Assembly: GCA_937895435.1 (NCBI GenBank)
Contig: CALAXT010000055.1
Location: forward strand, 1 to 64,000
Length of the DNA: 64,000 nucleotides
Source: an uncultured Paracoccaceae bacterium
Lineage (GTDB): Bacteria; Pseudomonadota; Alphaproteobacteria; Rhodobacterales; Rhodobacteraceae
Direction of reading: 5' to 3'
Made by a program: the position numbers and the translations under genes. Positions 1 through 8,195 of this stretch are shown here, one piece after another. The notes below the pieces were generated by a model that was not told the origin of the DNA, did no database searches, and was given only the letters and a program-made list of their open reading frames with translations. The stretch's first letter is position 1. Each line of letters starts with the position of its first letter.

Positions 1-645
1 TTTCAGGGGCCTACCCGTCAGAACACCCATATGGTGCTGCGGCGGCGCTATTGGCTTTATTATCTGCTGCAATTTATGTCTGGCGCGCGTCGTCAGATTT
101 TTGTGGTGTTTGCAGCGTTCATGATGGTCGAACGCTTCGGCTTTCAGGTGCATGAACTGACCGCGCTTTTCCTGATCAATTATCTGGCCAATATGTTTTG
201 TGCCCCCATGATGGGTCGCGCGCTGGCACGGTTTGGCGAGCGGAATGTTTTGGTGTTTGAATATATCGGCCTGATGGCGGTCTTTACCGCATATGGTGGC
301 ATATACGTGTTTGGCTGGGGCTTTATCGTGGCCGCGACACTTTATGTGCTGGATCATCTGTTCTTTGGTCTGGCCTTTGGCCTGCGCACCTATTTCCAAA
401 AAATTGCCGATCCAGCCGATATTGCGCCGACGGCCGCAGTGGCTTTTACCATCAACCACATTGCAGCGGTTTTCTTGCCGGCACTTTTGGGCTATCTTTG
501 GGTCACAGCACCCTCGGCGGTGTTTTCGCTGGCGGTTGGTATGGCGCTGATATCGTTGTTGTTGGCCCTGATGATCCCACGCCACCCCGAGGCCGGATAC
601 GAAACCATTTTGACCCGTCGTCGCCCGGCCCAAGCCGCCGAGTGA
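1..645 (+). CDS. MFS transporter, C-terminal part (cut by window edge)
   Basis: The frame is open from base 1 with no stop before the first ATG at 31, so this is the 3' part of a longer gene. The visible 214 codons are strongly hydrophobic with about five to six membrane-spanning stretches, and have an Arg-rich cytoplasmic loop at the start (VLRRRYWLYYLL) and a charged C-terminal tail. The pattern fits the second half of a 12-helix major facilitator permease. The substrate cannot be read from this half. The gene ends 30 bases before prmA in the same direction. Family confidence is moderate. Confidence 0.6.
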   Translation, partial: FQGPTRQNTHMVLRRRYWLYYLLQFMSGARRQIFVVFAAFMMVERFGFQVHELTALFLINYLANMFCAPMMGRALARFGERNVLVFEYIGLMAVFTAYGGIYVFGWGFIVAATLYVLDHLFFGLAFGLRTYFQKIADPADIAPTAAVAFTINHIAAVFLPALLGYLWVTAPSAVFSLAVGMALISLLLALMIPRHPEAGYETILTRRRPAQAAE

Positions 646-675
646 ACCGCCTTTAATTCGACCATCGGAGGCCTG

Positions 676-1548
676 ATGCCCACCTATAGCGCACTCACCA
701 CCCTTGAGGGCCAAGAGGCCGCCGAAGCCCTTGGTGAAGCGATTGAAGCAATGGAGCCCACGCCCGTCGGTGTTGGCACCTTTGAGATTGAGGATGGGTC
801 AGGCCTTTGGGAAGTCGGTGCCTATTTCGTTGAAAAACCTGATGAAACTGGGCTGATGCTATTGGCAATGGCCTTTGGCGCCCGCCCTTTTACCCTGTCA
901 GAATTGCCCGAAATTGACTGGGTGGCCAAGGTCAAACGCGAATTATGCCCCGTGGAAGCGGGGCGGTTTTTTGTTTACGGCAGTCACGATGCTGACAAAG
1001 TTCCAGCAGAGTCGGTTGCGCTGCTTATCGAAGCCGCAATGGCTTTTGGAACGGGCCATCATGGCACAACCCAAGGCTGCCTGCGCGCTTTGGATCGGCT
1101 GGACCGTCAGGGGATCATTGGGCGCAACGTCGTGGACATTGGGTGCGGCACCGCCGTTTTGGCAATGGCCGCTGCCCATATCTGGCCCAATCCGGTCTTG
1201 GCATCCGATATAGACCCCGTCGCAGTTGAAGTGGCCGCCGCAAACGTGGCCGCAAACGGTCTTGCGGGCCGGGTGACTTGTCTGGAAGCCGAAGGTTTCA
1301 ACACCCCAGAGCTGGCAGAGGCTGCACCTTTTGACGTGATTTTGGCAAATATTCTAAAAGGTCCACTGATCGCACTGGCGCCTGATGTCGCCAAGAGCAG
1401 CGCGCCCGGCGGGCATGTTATTTTGTCAGGCTTGCTCAATGAACAGGCCCCTGCCGTGACTGCCGCCTATCATGCCCAAGGCTTTGAAACCGCGCATCAC
1501 GAAGAAATCGGTGATTGGACCACGCTGACTTTGCGCAAAGCTAAATAG
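676..1548 (+). CDS. prmA: Ribosomal protein L11 methyltransferase PrmA
   Basis: A 290-residue cytoplasmic SAM-dependent enzyme expected to methylate ribosomal protein L11. The N-terminal part (about 1-100) is the substrate-recognition region. The Rossmann methyltransferase domain follows, with the PrmA signature AFGTGHHGTT near residue 120, the SAM loop VVDIGCGTAVLAMAA near 152, the acidic strand end ASDIDPVA, and the catalytic-loop motif ILANILKGPL near 222. Length agrees with the family. The ATG at 676 is preceded by a good GGAGG. It is co-directional with the MFS gene and the small membrane protein downstream. Confidence 0.92.
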   Translation: MPTYSALTTLEGQEAAEALGEAIEAMEPTPVGVGTFEIEDGSGLWEVGAYFVEKPDETGLMLLAMAFGARPFTLSELPEIDWVAKVKRELCPVEAGRFFVYGSHDADKVPAESVALLIEAAMAFGTGHHGTTQGCLRALDRLDRQGIIGRNVVDIGCGTAVLAMAAAHIWPNPVLASDIDPVAVEVAAANVAANGLAGRVTCLEAEGFNTPELAEAAPFDVILANILKGPLIALAPDVAKSSAPGGHVILSGLLNEQAPAVTAAYHAQGFETAHHEEIGDWTTLTLRKAK

Positions 1549-1612
1549 GCTCTCCATAATTCGGCCAAAATTTTGCGCCATTGTCCCCAACAAAGGCCAA
1601 AGCGGGGGCAAC

Positions 1613-1972
1613 GTGACAACTGACGATCGTGAAATTTTTAAAGAACAGATCCGACAGATCGAGCGCGCCCACAAACGCGGCAAGGGCTTTGTTGCACCTG
1701 GAACGGTTCGCCACCTTGATCGCCCGACGGGTGATGGACACGCGTTTGGTTGGGTGATGGTGGGTGTTCTGACGATTTTATCAGTCTTTGTGATCAAAGG
1801 CATGCTGTATGCCCAAGCGGGCCCGGCCGAATACACAGCCCGACTGGATCATTTGGCCACCGGAGGGTGGCTGGAACAGGCGGGTGCCGTGTTATTTTAT
1901 CCTGATCCGTTGACACGTGTGATTGCATCAGCACTGCGCTCCACGACAAACGCACCGCTCTCAGACAATTAG
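1613..1972 (+). CDS. Small single-span membrane protein of unknown function
   Basis: 119 residues from a GTG start preceded by a G-rich stretch (AGCGGGGGCAAC). The N-terminal 45 residues are charged and soluble (EQIRQIERAHKRGKGF), followed by one hydrophobic helix (GWVMVGVLTILSVFVIKGML, about residues 46-65) and a C-terminal segment that ends in a short amphipathic stretch. No catalytic motif is visible. Its position after prmA and its typical base composition suggest a real lineage-conserved gene. A strong hairpin follows the stop codon directly. I do not recognise a function. Confidence 0.6.
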   Translation: MTTDDREIFKEQIRQIERAHKRGKGFVAPGTVRHLDRPTGDGHAFGWVMVGVLTILSVFVIKGMLYAQAGPAEYTARLDHLATGGWLEQAGAVLFYPDPLTRVIASALRSTTNAPLSDN

Positions 1973-2005
1973 AAAGGCCGCTGCCGGTTGCCCGGAGCGG
2001 CCTTT
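1973..2005. terminator. Bidirectional hairpin terminator between convergent genes
   Basis: A perfect 10-bp inverted repeat, AAAGGCCGCT and AGCGGCCTTT, encloses a 13-base loop. It starts on the base after the stop of the small membrane protein and lies 29 bases past the stop of the DUF1127 gene on the other strand, so it can serve both. Confidence 0.75.
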
Positions 2006-2034
2006 GCGCACGTCAGTAAGATCGCGGAACGATC

Positions 2035-2244
2035 TTAGACGTTACGGCCCGAGATTTCATCGATATCCCAGCGGTTCAAACCGATATCTTCCAGTTCACG
2101 ATCGCTCAGACGTGCAAGCGCGTTACGGGTCATGCGCGCATCGTTCCAAGCGGTCAGCATGCTGATTGCCTGGTGAAAAGCCGCGCCAAACCGACCAAAG
2201 GGGCGGCCGGCGACGACCGGGCGGAGGGTTTCAAGAGCAGCCAT
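2035..2244 (-). CDS. DUF1127 (YjiS-like) small protein
   Basis: 69 residues. The C-terminal half carries the DUF1127 signature: TRNALARLSDRELEDIGLNRWDI, read here as NALARLSDREL followed by DIGLNRWDI. Such short Arg-rich proteins are common in alphaproteobacteria; some are RNA-associated or stress-induced, but the role here is inferred only from family. The gene is monocistronic, running against the upstream gene pair. In Rhodobacter a DUF1127 gene is followed by repeated small RNAs of the CcsR type. I looked for such repeats after this one and found only the shared terminator hairpin. Confidence 0.85.
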   Translation of the reverse strand: MAALETLRPVVAGRPFGRFGAAFHQAISMLTAWNDARMTRNALARLSDRELEDIGLNRWDIDEISGRNV

Positions 2245-2589
2245 GGATCTATCCTTTACAAACTGCGTAGGGTGACAGCGTTCTGTCGATTGAGCGCATA
2301 TAGTTTGGGCAAATCAAAGACGCAATCGCTGCAACTGCATTGCTCAATTGCACGCACTGCATGGCTCACAAACGGACCCAAAGCCCTTTTTTGAAAGGGC
2401 CATTCGGCAATGGTGGCAAACCGTCGCTTTCCTCTGCCCAAGTGGCGCATTCTGCACCTGCAAAGTAATTTTGGCACCCAAACACGGTCGTCATCGCGGC
2501 CACACTTTGACCCTGGCCGGATTTTCGTTGGCCAATGTTCTTGGTTCGTGCTAACGGTCAGGCCAATCGCAGCCAAGGCAGGGGGCACT
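2245..2589. other. Intergenic region between the DUF1127 gene and ruvC
   Basis: 345 bases between divergent genes. On the minus strand, a weak sigma-70-like pair may drive the DUF1127 gene: TTGCGT (2320-2325) and TATATG (2297-2302), 17 bases apart. A hairpin GCCCTTT/AAAGGGC with a four-base loop lies at 2383-2400; it resembles a short terminator or a small-RNA end but has no obvious source transcript. An open frame continues upstream of ruvC from 2410 but looks non-coding. I see no clear ruvC promoter. Confidence 0.35.
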
Positions 2590-3123
2590 ATGCGGGTGAT
2601 GGGAATCGACCCCGGCCTGCGGAATATGGGATGGGGCATCATTGATGTGTTGGGCGCCCGAATCACCCATGTCGCAAACGGTATCTGCCATTCAACAGGC
2701 GATGACATGGCCAACAGGCTGTTGTCGCTTCATGATCAGTTGACCGATGTTCTGGCCCGCCACACCCCCGATCACGCCGCTGTCGAACAGACCTTTGTCA
2801 ACAAAGACGCTGTGGCCACGCTAAAGCTGGGGCAGGCACGCGCAATCGCGTTGCTGGTGCCTGCACAAGCCGGGCTGGCGGTGGGGGAATATGCCCCAAA
2901 TGCGGTGAAAAAAGCAGTGGTGGGCGTGGGGCACGCGGCCAAAGAACAGGTCGTCCACATGGTGCGCCTGCAATTACCCGGCGTAGAACTGGCGGGGGTG
3001 GATGCTGCCGACGCGCTGGCCATCGCCATCTGCCACGCCCATCATTTGCAATCAGCCGGGCGGTTGCAAAATGCCGTGGAACGATCACAAAGGACAAGCC
3101 GGGCGGCAGGAGAACAAAGATGA
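2590..3123 (+). CDS. ruvC: Holliday junction endonuclease RuvC
   Basis: 177 residues. Resolves Holliday junctions together with RuvAB during recombinational repair. The RNase H-like fold shows its acidic metal ligands: Asp in [12 protein letters not shown] at the N-terminus, Glu in [13 protein letters not shown] near residue 67, and the C-terminal pair in [15 protein letters not shown] chose the ATG at 2590 because it gives the standard family N-terminus ([10 protein letters not shown]). The frame runs on upstream to 2410, but that extension has no homologous look. Its stop overlaps the ruvA start by four bases (ATGA). Confidence 0.95.
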   Translation: MRVMGIDPGLRNMGWGIIDVLGARITHVANGICHSTGDDMANRLLSLHDQLTDVLARHTPDHAAVEQTFVNKDAVATLKLGQARAIALLVPAQAGLAVGEYAPNAVKKAVVGVGHAAKEQVVHMVRLQLPGVELAGVDAADALAIAICHAHHLQSAGRLQNAVERSQRTSRAAGEQR

Positions 3124-3809
3124 TTGGCAAGATTTCTGGCAGGCTGGAACATCGTGGCCCCGATCATGTGCTGATTGATGTGCGCGGTGTAGGCTATATC
3201 GTGCATGTCTCAGACCGCACCATGGCCAGCCTGCCCCCCACAGGCCAAGCGGTCGCACTGTATACTGAATTGCTGGTGCGCGAAGATCTGTTGCAGCTGT
3301 TTGGCTTTTTGACGCTGATCGATAAAGAATGGCACCGTCTGTTGACCAGCGTGCAGGGTGTTGGGGCCAAAGCCGCGATGGCCATCGTTGGCACGCTGGG
3401 CGCCGAAGGCACCAGCCGCGCCATCGCATTGGGCGACGCGAATGCCATCAAAGCCGCGCCCGGGGTTGGCCCCAAGCTCGCACAGCGCGTTGTGATGGAA
3501 CTGAAAGCCAAGGCCCCCGCCGTGATGGCGATGAGCGGGCAGGTGGGCCAAGGCCAAAACGCACAGCCCACCCCCGAGGATATGGCAGATCTTGAACCGC
3601 TGATAACATCAGATGCGCCCACGCCCCGCCCCAAAGCGGCCCCGCCCCCGCCATCAGCCACTGCCGAGGCGCTGTCAGCGTTGATCAATCTGGGCTACAG
3701 CCAAGGTGATGCCGCCAGCGCCGTCGCACAAGCGGCCAATGACGCCCCCGATTCAGCAACGGCCGCCCTGATCCGCGCGGCACTCAAACTCTTGGCGCCT
3801 AAAGCATGA
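3120..3809 (+). CDS. ruvA: Holliday junction DNA-binding protein RuvA
   Basis: 229 residues. Tetramer that binds the four-way junction and docks the RuvB motors. Domain I is the OB fold ([13 protein letters not shown] to about residue 63). Domain II carries two helix-hairpin-helix motifs ([14 protein letters not shown] and [14 protein letters not shown]). After a long Pro/Ala-rich linker (about 140-185), domain III ([16 protein letters not shown]) contacts RuvB. The linker makes it longer than the roughly 200-residue enterobacterial protein. It is translationally coupled to ruvC by ATGA. Confidence 0.95.
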   Translation: MIGKISGRLEHRGPDHVLIDVRGVGYIVHVSDRTMASLPPTGQAVALYTELLVREDLLQLFGFLTLIDKEWHRLLTSVQGVGAKAAMAIVGTLGAEGTSRAIALGDANAIKAAPGVGPKLAQRVVMELKAKAPAVMAMSGQVGQGQNAQPTPEDMADLEPLITSDAPTPRPKAAPPPPSATAEALSALINLGYSQGDAASAVAQAANDAPDSATAALIRAALKLLAPKA

Positions 3810-3844
3810 TCCAAGCACCCAAGGCAGAAAACAAGGCATAAAAA

Positions 3845-4888
3845 ATGGCCGAACCCGACCCGACCCTGCGCCCAGCCCCGCTGCCCGAAGACACAAACCC
3901 CGAGGCCGACCGCGCCCTGCGCCCACAAATGTTGGACGATTTCATCGGCCAGCACGAGGCGCGCGCCAATCTGAAAGTTTTCATCGAAAGCGCGCGGATG
4001 CGCGGGCAAGCGATGGATCACACGCTGTTTCACGGCCCACCCGGTTTGGGTAAAACCACACTGGCACAGATCATGGCGCGAGAACTGGGGGTGGGGTTTC
4101 GCATGACATCGGGGCCAGTTTTGGCCAAAGCGGGTGATCTGGCGGCGATCTTGACCAATCTTGAACCGCGCGATGTGCTTTTCATAGACGAAATTCACCG
4201 CCTGTCGCCTGTGGTGGAAGAGGTTCTGTACCCAGCGTTGGAAGATTTCGCACTGGATTTGGTGATTGGTGAGGGGCCAGCAGCGCGCACAGTGCGCATT
4301 GAATTACAGCCCTTTACACTGGTGGGCGCTACAACCCGGATGGGTCTGCTGACAACGCCACTGCGCGACCGCTTTGGCATTCCGACCCGATTACAGTTTT
4401 ACACCGAAGACGAGCTGTTTCAGATCGTCACCCGCAGCGCCCGCCTGTTGGGTGTACGCGCTGAGCCCGAAGGCTGCCGTGAAATTGCGCGACGCGCCCG
4501 CGGCACGCCGCGCATCGCCGGACGCCTGTTGCGCCGGGTTGTGGATTTTGTGTTGGTAGAAGGCGATGGCCACCTGACCCGCGAAATTGCCGACCGGGCC
4601 TTGACCCGTTTGGGGGTGGATCATCTGGGGCTGGATGGCGCCGACCGACGCTATATGATGCTGCTGGCTGAAAGCTATGGCGGCGGCCCTGTTGGCGTGG
4701 AAACTATCGCTGCCGCCCTGTCAGAGGCGCGGGATTCTATCGAAGAGGTGATAGAGCCCTATTTGATGCAGATGGGTCTAATTCAGCGCACACCACGCGG
4801 CAGGATGCTGGCGGCAGGGGCTTGGCGGCATTTGGGACTGGAACCGCCCAGGCCGCGCGGCAGTGAGCAAGGCGAATTGTTGGCTTAG
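3845..4888 (+). CDS. ruvB: Holliday junction helicase RuvB
   Basis: 347 residues. AAA+ motor that drives branch migration with RuvA. Walker A is [13 protein letters not shown] near residue 63, Walker B is [10 protein letters not shown] near 113, sensor 1 is VGATTRMG, and the arginine-finger region is [14 protein letters not shown]. The C-terminal winged helix ends with the family-typical [14 protein letters not shown]. It starts 35 bases after ruvA in the same operon. In many relatives ybgC-tolQRAB follows ruvB; here cobB follows instead. Confidence 0.96.
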   Translation: MAEPDPTLRPAPLPEDTNPEADRALRPQMLDDFIGQHEARANLKVFIESARMRGQAMDHTLFHGPPGLGKTTLAQIMARELGVGFRMTSGPVLAKAGDLAAILTNLEPRDVLFIDEIHRLSPVVEEVLYPALEDFALDLVIGEGPAARTVRIELQPFTLVGATTRMGLLTTPLRDRFGIPTRLQFYTEDELFQIVTRSARLLGVRAEPEGCREIARRARGTPRIAGRLLRRVVDFVLVEGDGHLTREIADRALTRLGVDHLGLDGADRRYMMLLAESYGGGPVGVETIAAALSEARDSIEEVIEPYLMQMGLIQRTPRGRMLAAGAWRHLGLEPPRPRGSEQGELLA

Positions 4889-4928
4889 GTTCAGACCTTG
4901 CCGGTGGCTGGTATGTGGGACCGATGGG

Positions 4929-4960
4929 CCTCCGGCGGGGATATTTAAGAACAAAAGAGG
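4929..4960 (-). repeat. Dispersed intergenic repeat, copy A (partial)
   Basis: Read on the minus strand this contains CTTTTGTTCTTAAATATCCC followed by CGCCGGAGG. It shares AAATATCCCCG and the preceding T-rich lead with copies at 15606-15654 and 27059-27107, but lacks their GC hairpin. It lies between ruvB and cobB. Confidence 0.5.
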
Positions 4961-5066
4961 GTCATAGGACTGGCTTGGCAGAAGCTTGGGGCTGGGCTCT
5001 TGGAGTGGGGTTCTTGCACATGCCGCGCCTGCGTCCTATGGCCGGGAAAAGAACAGGACGCGCGCA

Positions 5067-6410
5067 ATGCAAGATGACATGTTTTCGGCAGAGGTGCCGG
5101 GGCTTTTGATATCAGCCCCGCGATCAGGGGCGGGCAAAACGACTGTAGCGCTTGGAATGATGCGTGCGTTTTGCCAAGACGGCTTGCGGGTGGCCCCGTT
5201 TAAATGTGGACCCGATTATATTGACCCAGCGTTTCACGCGGTGGCAGCCGGTCGCGAGAGTTACAATTTGGACAGTTGGGCGATGTCGGCTGGGATGATT
5301 GGTGCGTTGGGTGGGCTGGCCCAAGGTGCTGATTTGGCCCTGGCTGAAGGTGCGATGGGGCTATTTGATGGGGTTGCAACGGCGGGCGCTTGCGGTGTCG
5401 GTGCCAGTGCCGATATTGCCGCAATGCGTGGTTGGCCCGTCGTTTTGGTGTTGGATGTATCGGGTCAGGCGCAATCCGCCGCAGCAGTGGCCCAAGGCTT
5501 TGCCCGGTTTCGTGGCGATGTTCCCGTTGCGGGCGTGATTTTGAACCGTGTGGCCAGTGCGCGACATGAGCGCTTGATCCGAGGCGCGCTGGAGGGCACG
5601 GGCCTTACGGTTTTTGGTGCTGTGCCAAAAGCACCCGAGGTTGGTTTGCCAGAGCGGCATCTGGGTTTGGTTCAAGCGCAAGAACAGGCGGATTTGAATG
5701 TACGGCTGGATGCCATGGCGGATCTGATGCGCGCGCATGTTGATTTGGGGGCTGTACGGCAGGCTGCGCGCGCGCAAGCCACGCCACATCACCGCACCCC
5801 GCATCTTTTACCAAGGCCACCCGGGCAGCGCATTGCGCTTGCACAGGATGCGGCTTTTTCATTTGTCTATCCGCATATGGTCGCGGCGTGGCGCCAAGCA
5901 GGCGCTGAAATTGTGCCGTTTTCCCCCTTGAATGACGACGCCCCAGACCCTCAGGCCGATGTTGCATGGTTACCGGGTGGTTATCCCGAATTGCACGCTG
6001 GTGCGCTGGCAGCGGCTGAGCGGTTCAAAGCCGGAATGCGCGCGTTTGCCCAAACGCGGCCCGTGCACGGCGAATGCGGCGGGTATATGGCACTGGGGCA
6101 GACATTGGTGGATGCGGCTGGACATTCACACGCCATGGTGGGCGCGTTGGGTTTGGTGACAAGTTTTGCAAAGCGGCGGATGCATTTGGGCTATCGCCGG
6201 GCCGTGTTGCGCGCACCGATGCCCGGGGTTGCAATGGGGCAAAGTTTGTCGGGGCATGAATTTCACTATGCCACCATTTTAGAGCAGCCCGATGCAGCTT
6301 TGGCGGATGTAACAGATGCCACGGGCGCAGCGGTGGCTGAAAGCGGATCACAGCGCGGCCACGTGACGGGGAGCTTTTTTCACATGATTGCAGAGGCGGG
6401 CGCGGCATGA
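5067..6410 (+). CDS. cobB: Cobyrinic/hydrogenobyrinic acid a,c-diamide synthase
   Basis: 447 residues. Glutamine-dependent amidation of the a and c carboxylates of (hydrogeno)byrinic acid in cobalamin synthesis. The N-terminal ATPase domain has the P-loop SAPRSGAGKTTVALGMM and the substrate motif GPDYIDPAFH. The C-terminal class I glutamine amidotransferase-like domain has the nucleophile Cys in HGECGGYMALG near residue 337 and a late His in SGHEFHYATI. I chose the ATG at 5067 (MQDDMFSAEVPG); the frame opens earlier at 4986 but that stretch is unlike the family. It overlaps cobA by four bases. With aerobic cobF nearby, hydrogenobyrinate is the likelier substrate. Confidence 0.92.
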   Translation: MQDDMFSAEVPGLLISAPRSGAGKTTVALGMMRAFCQDGLRVAPFKCGPDYIDPAFHAVAAGRESYNLDSWAMSAGMIGALGGLAQGADLALAEGAMGLFDGVATAGACGVGASADIAAMRGWPVVLVLDVSGQAQSAAAVAQGFARFRGDVPVAGVILNRVASARHERLIRGALEGTGLTVFGAVPKAPEVGLPERHLGLVQAQEQADLNVRLDAMADLMRAHVDLGAVRQAARAQATPHHRTPHLLPRPPGQRIALAQDAAFSFVYPHMVAAWRQAGAEIVPFSPLNDDAPDPQADVAWLPGGYPELHAGALAAAERFKAGMRAFAQTRPVHGECGGYMALGQTLVDAAGHSHAMVGALGLVTSFAKRRMHLGYRRAVLRAPMPGVAMGQSLSGHEFHYATILEQPDAALADVTDATGAAVAESGSQRGHVTGSFFHMIAEAGAA

Positions 6411-7129
6411 GCGGATTTGTCAGTTTTGTCGGATCAGGGCCTGGTGATCCCGAATTGTTGACACTGAAAGCCGTGGCACGGCTTAAGGCCGCTGATGCGG
6501 TGCTGTTTGATGATCTATCATCGGGGCCAATCTTAAGCCATGCACGGGCAGGTGCCGATTTGGTGGCGGTTGGAAAGCGGGCGGGGCGACCATCACCCCG
6601 GCAAGATCATGTCAGCCAGCTCTTGGTTGATTACGCGCAGACCGGCGCGCGTGTCGTGCGGTTGAAATCGGGCGACCCCGCGATCTTTGGGCGACTGGAG
6701 GAAGAAATCACCGCCCTGCGCACAGCTGGAATTGACTTTGAGATCGTGCCCGGTGTCACCTCGGCCACGGCGGCGGCCGCTTTTGCGGGCATTCCCTTGA
6801 CGCGGCGGCTGGCTGCGCGGCGGGTGCAATTTATCACAGGCCATGACATCACCGGGGGGCTGCCACCAGATTTGAACTGGGCGGCGCTGGCTGATGCAAC
6901 GGCTACGACGGTTGTGTTTATGCCCAAGCGCACCTTTCCGACACTGGCACAGGCGCTGATTGCGGCGGGGCTGTCGGGCGAAACCCCGACGCTGATGGCC
7001 GAAAGCGTCTCGACCCCTGAGCAGCGTCTTGTGCGCACCACACTTGCAGAGTTGGCACACGCTTTGGCGCAAGATCCAGGCAAAGCACCCGCGCTGATCA
7101 TCTATGGGCCACTCGAAGACGGGTGGTAA
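6407..7129 (+). CDS. cobA: Uroporphyrinogen-III C-methyltransferase
   Basis: 240 residues, a stand-alone SUMT. It methylates uroporphyrinogen III at C2 and C7 to give precorrin-2, the branch point to cobalamin and siroheme. Signatures are VGSGPGDPELLTLKA at the N-terminus, VRLKSGDPAIFGR near residue 85, and EIVPGVTSATAAAAFAGIPL near 112. There is no CysG-type dehydrogenase/ferrochelatase fusion. It is coupled to cobB (ATGA overlap) and precedes the cobalamin riboswitch. Confidence 0.93.
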   Translation: MSGFVSFVGSGPGDPELLTLKAVARLKAADAVLFDDLSSGPILSHARAGADLVAVGKRAGRPSPRQDHVSQLLVDYAQTGARVVRLKSGDPAIFGRLEEEITALRTAGIDFEIVPGVTSATAAAAFAGIPLTRRLAARRVQFITGHDITGGLPPDLNWAALADATATTVVFMPKRTFPTLAQALIAAGLSGETPTLMAESVSTPEQRLVRTTLAELAHALAQDPGKAPALIIYGPLEDGW

Positions 7130-7227
7130 ACGCGACAGCTGGACGAGGCTTATCGCGCCCAACAAGGTCGCAATCAGCGCGCAACGCGCCGCTATCTGCC
7201 TTGACCGACGCAGGGGTTCCTGCGAGG

Positions 7228-7420
7228 GTGATTGAGTTAGGTGCCCTGAATGGGGGCTGAAACGGGAATGGGGTATTGCGGCAATGCGCGAAATCCCCAG
7301 CCGCCCCCGCGACTGAATGCGGAGAGCGCGCCACCAATATGCCACTGTCCGTTCTTGGGCGGGAAGGCGGTGATGCGCATCGACCCGCAAGCCAGGAGAC
7401 CGGCCTGACACGGAATGACC
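7228..7420 (+). promoter_or_regulatory. Cobalamin (B12) riboswitch
   Basis: The B12 box AAGCCAGGAGACCGGCCTG lies at 7389-7407. Upstream are other conserved elements in order: GGTGCCCTGAATGGGGGCTG, then GGGAATGGGGT, then GAAATCCCCAGCCGCCCCCG followed by CGACTG. Together they match the cobalamin aptamer core. A ribosome-binding AAGGAG (7443-7448) and the ATG of the CbiM-like gene follow, so the switch probably controls translation or transcription of that gene. Ends are approximate. A perfect inverted repeat CGCAGG/CCTGCG sits just upstream at 7209-7224. Confidence 0.92.
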
Positions 7421-7457
7421 ATGTGGCCGTCGGCGGGACGGCAAGGAGTGAACGAGA

Positions 7458-8129
7458 ATGCATATTGAACCCGGCGTCGTCGATGGCGCGAAAATGATTC
7501 TGGCGGTTGGCACGGCGGCGACCTCAGCCGGGCTGGGCATGAAGCTGGTTGGCGAAGATCTTAAAACGCGCAACCCAGCGTCTTTTGTCGCCCGCACCGC
7601 TTTGGCGACGGTTGGCACGTTCATCTGCTTTGAGGTGCTGCCGCATTTCGTGGCTGGCGTATCGGAAGTGCACTTGATCATGGGCACCACCCTGATGCTG
7701 ATTTTGGGCGCGGGCCCTGCAGCTTTGGGTTTGGCGATGGGTCTGCTGTTTCAGGGCCTGTTTTTCTCGCCAACCGACTTGCCTATGTTCTTTGTGAACG
7801 TGACCACGCTGGTCTTCCCGCTGTTCTTGATTGCAACCATGGCAAAGCGCGTACTGCCATCCAATAAGCCCTATGTTGATCTGACCTACACTGACGTGTT
7901 GAAGCTGTCGGCCGTCTATCAAGGCGGTATCATCGCATGGGTCGCATTCTGGGTGATCTTTGGTCAGGGTTTTGGTGCGGCTTCGCAAGTGATGACATTT
8001 GCAGCTGCCTATGCGTTGGTGATTGCTGTCGAGCCTCTGGTTGATCTGGCCGCACTGGCCGGGGCCAAAGCGTTGGTGCGTTACAAAGACAGCGGCTTTT
8101 TTGCCGCCCGTCTGCACAACGCAGCCTGA
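7458..8129 (+). CDS. CbiM-like cobalt permease (ECF-type substrate-capture subunit)
   Basis: 223 residues, almost entirely hydrophobic, with six to seven predicted membrane segments. The N-terminus MHIEPGVVDGAKM matches the metal-capturing N-terminus of the CbiM family, in which Met1-His2 and nearby residues bind Co(II). It lies behind a B12 riboswitch and between cobA and cobF, which supports cobalt uptake for the corrin ring. No CbiN, CbiQ or CbiO partner is in the window, so the energising module is elsewhere or absent. A hairpin terminator follows. Nickel is the main alternative substrate, made unlikely by context. Confidence 0.82.
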   Translation: MHIEPGVVDGAKMILAVGTAATSAGLGMKLVGEDLKTRNPASFVARTALATVGTFICFEVLPHFVAGVSEVHLIMGTTLMLILGAGPAALGLAMGLLFQGLFFSPTDLPMFFVNVTTLVFPLFLIATMAKRVLPSNKPYVDLTYTDVLKLSAVYQGGIIAWVAFWVIFGQGFGAASQVMTFAAAYALVIAVEPLVDLAALAGAKALVRYKDSGFFAARLHNAA

Positions 8130-8151
8130 GCGTCAGTTTAATTATTAAAGG

Positions 8152-8180
8152 CGCGGCAGGTCTTGGGCCTGCCGCGTTTT
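8152..8180 (+). terminator. Rho-independent terminator after the cobalt permease gene
   Basis: Perfect 9-bp stem CGCGGCAGG/CCTGCCGCG, seven-base loop, then a T run (8177-8181). It ends only about 15 bases before the cobF start codon. Confidence 0.85.
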
Positions 8181-8195
8181 TCGTGGGAAACAGCC

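Noticed and set aside
1975-2034. CcsR-like repeated small RNAs after the DUF1127 gene
   Set aside because: Only one terminator hairpin is present; there are no repeated loops with CCUCC-type motifs.
2537-2547. Possible LexA box before ruvC (GTTC-TTG-GTTC)
   Set aside because: The alphaproteobacterial LexA box is a GTTC direct repeat with a seven-base gap. The gap here is three bases.
6593-7690. 365-residue frame on the minus strand across cobA and the riboswitch
   Set aside because: It runs antisense to cobA and to the conserved B12 aptamer, has no recognisable domain, and a low-complexity Arg/Ser/Pro composition typical of antisense frames in GC-rich DNA.
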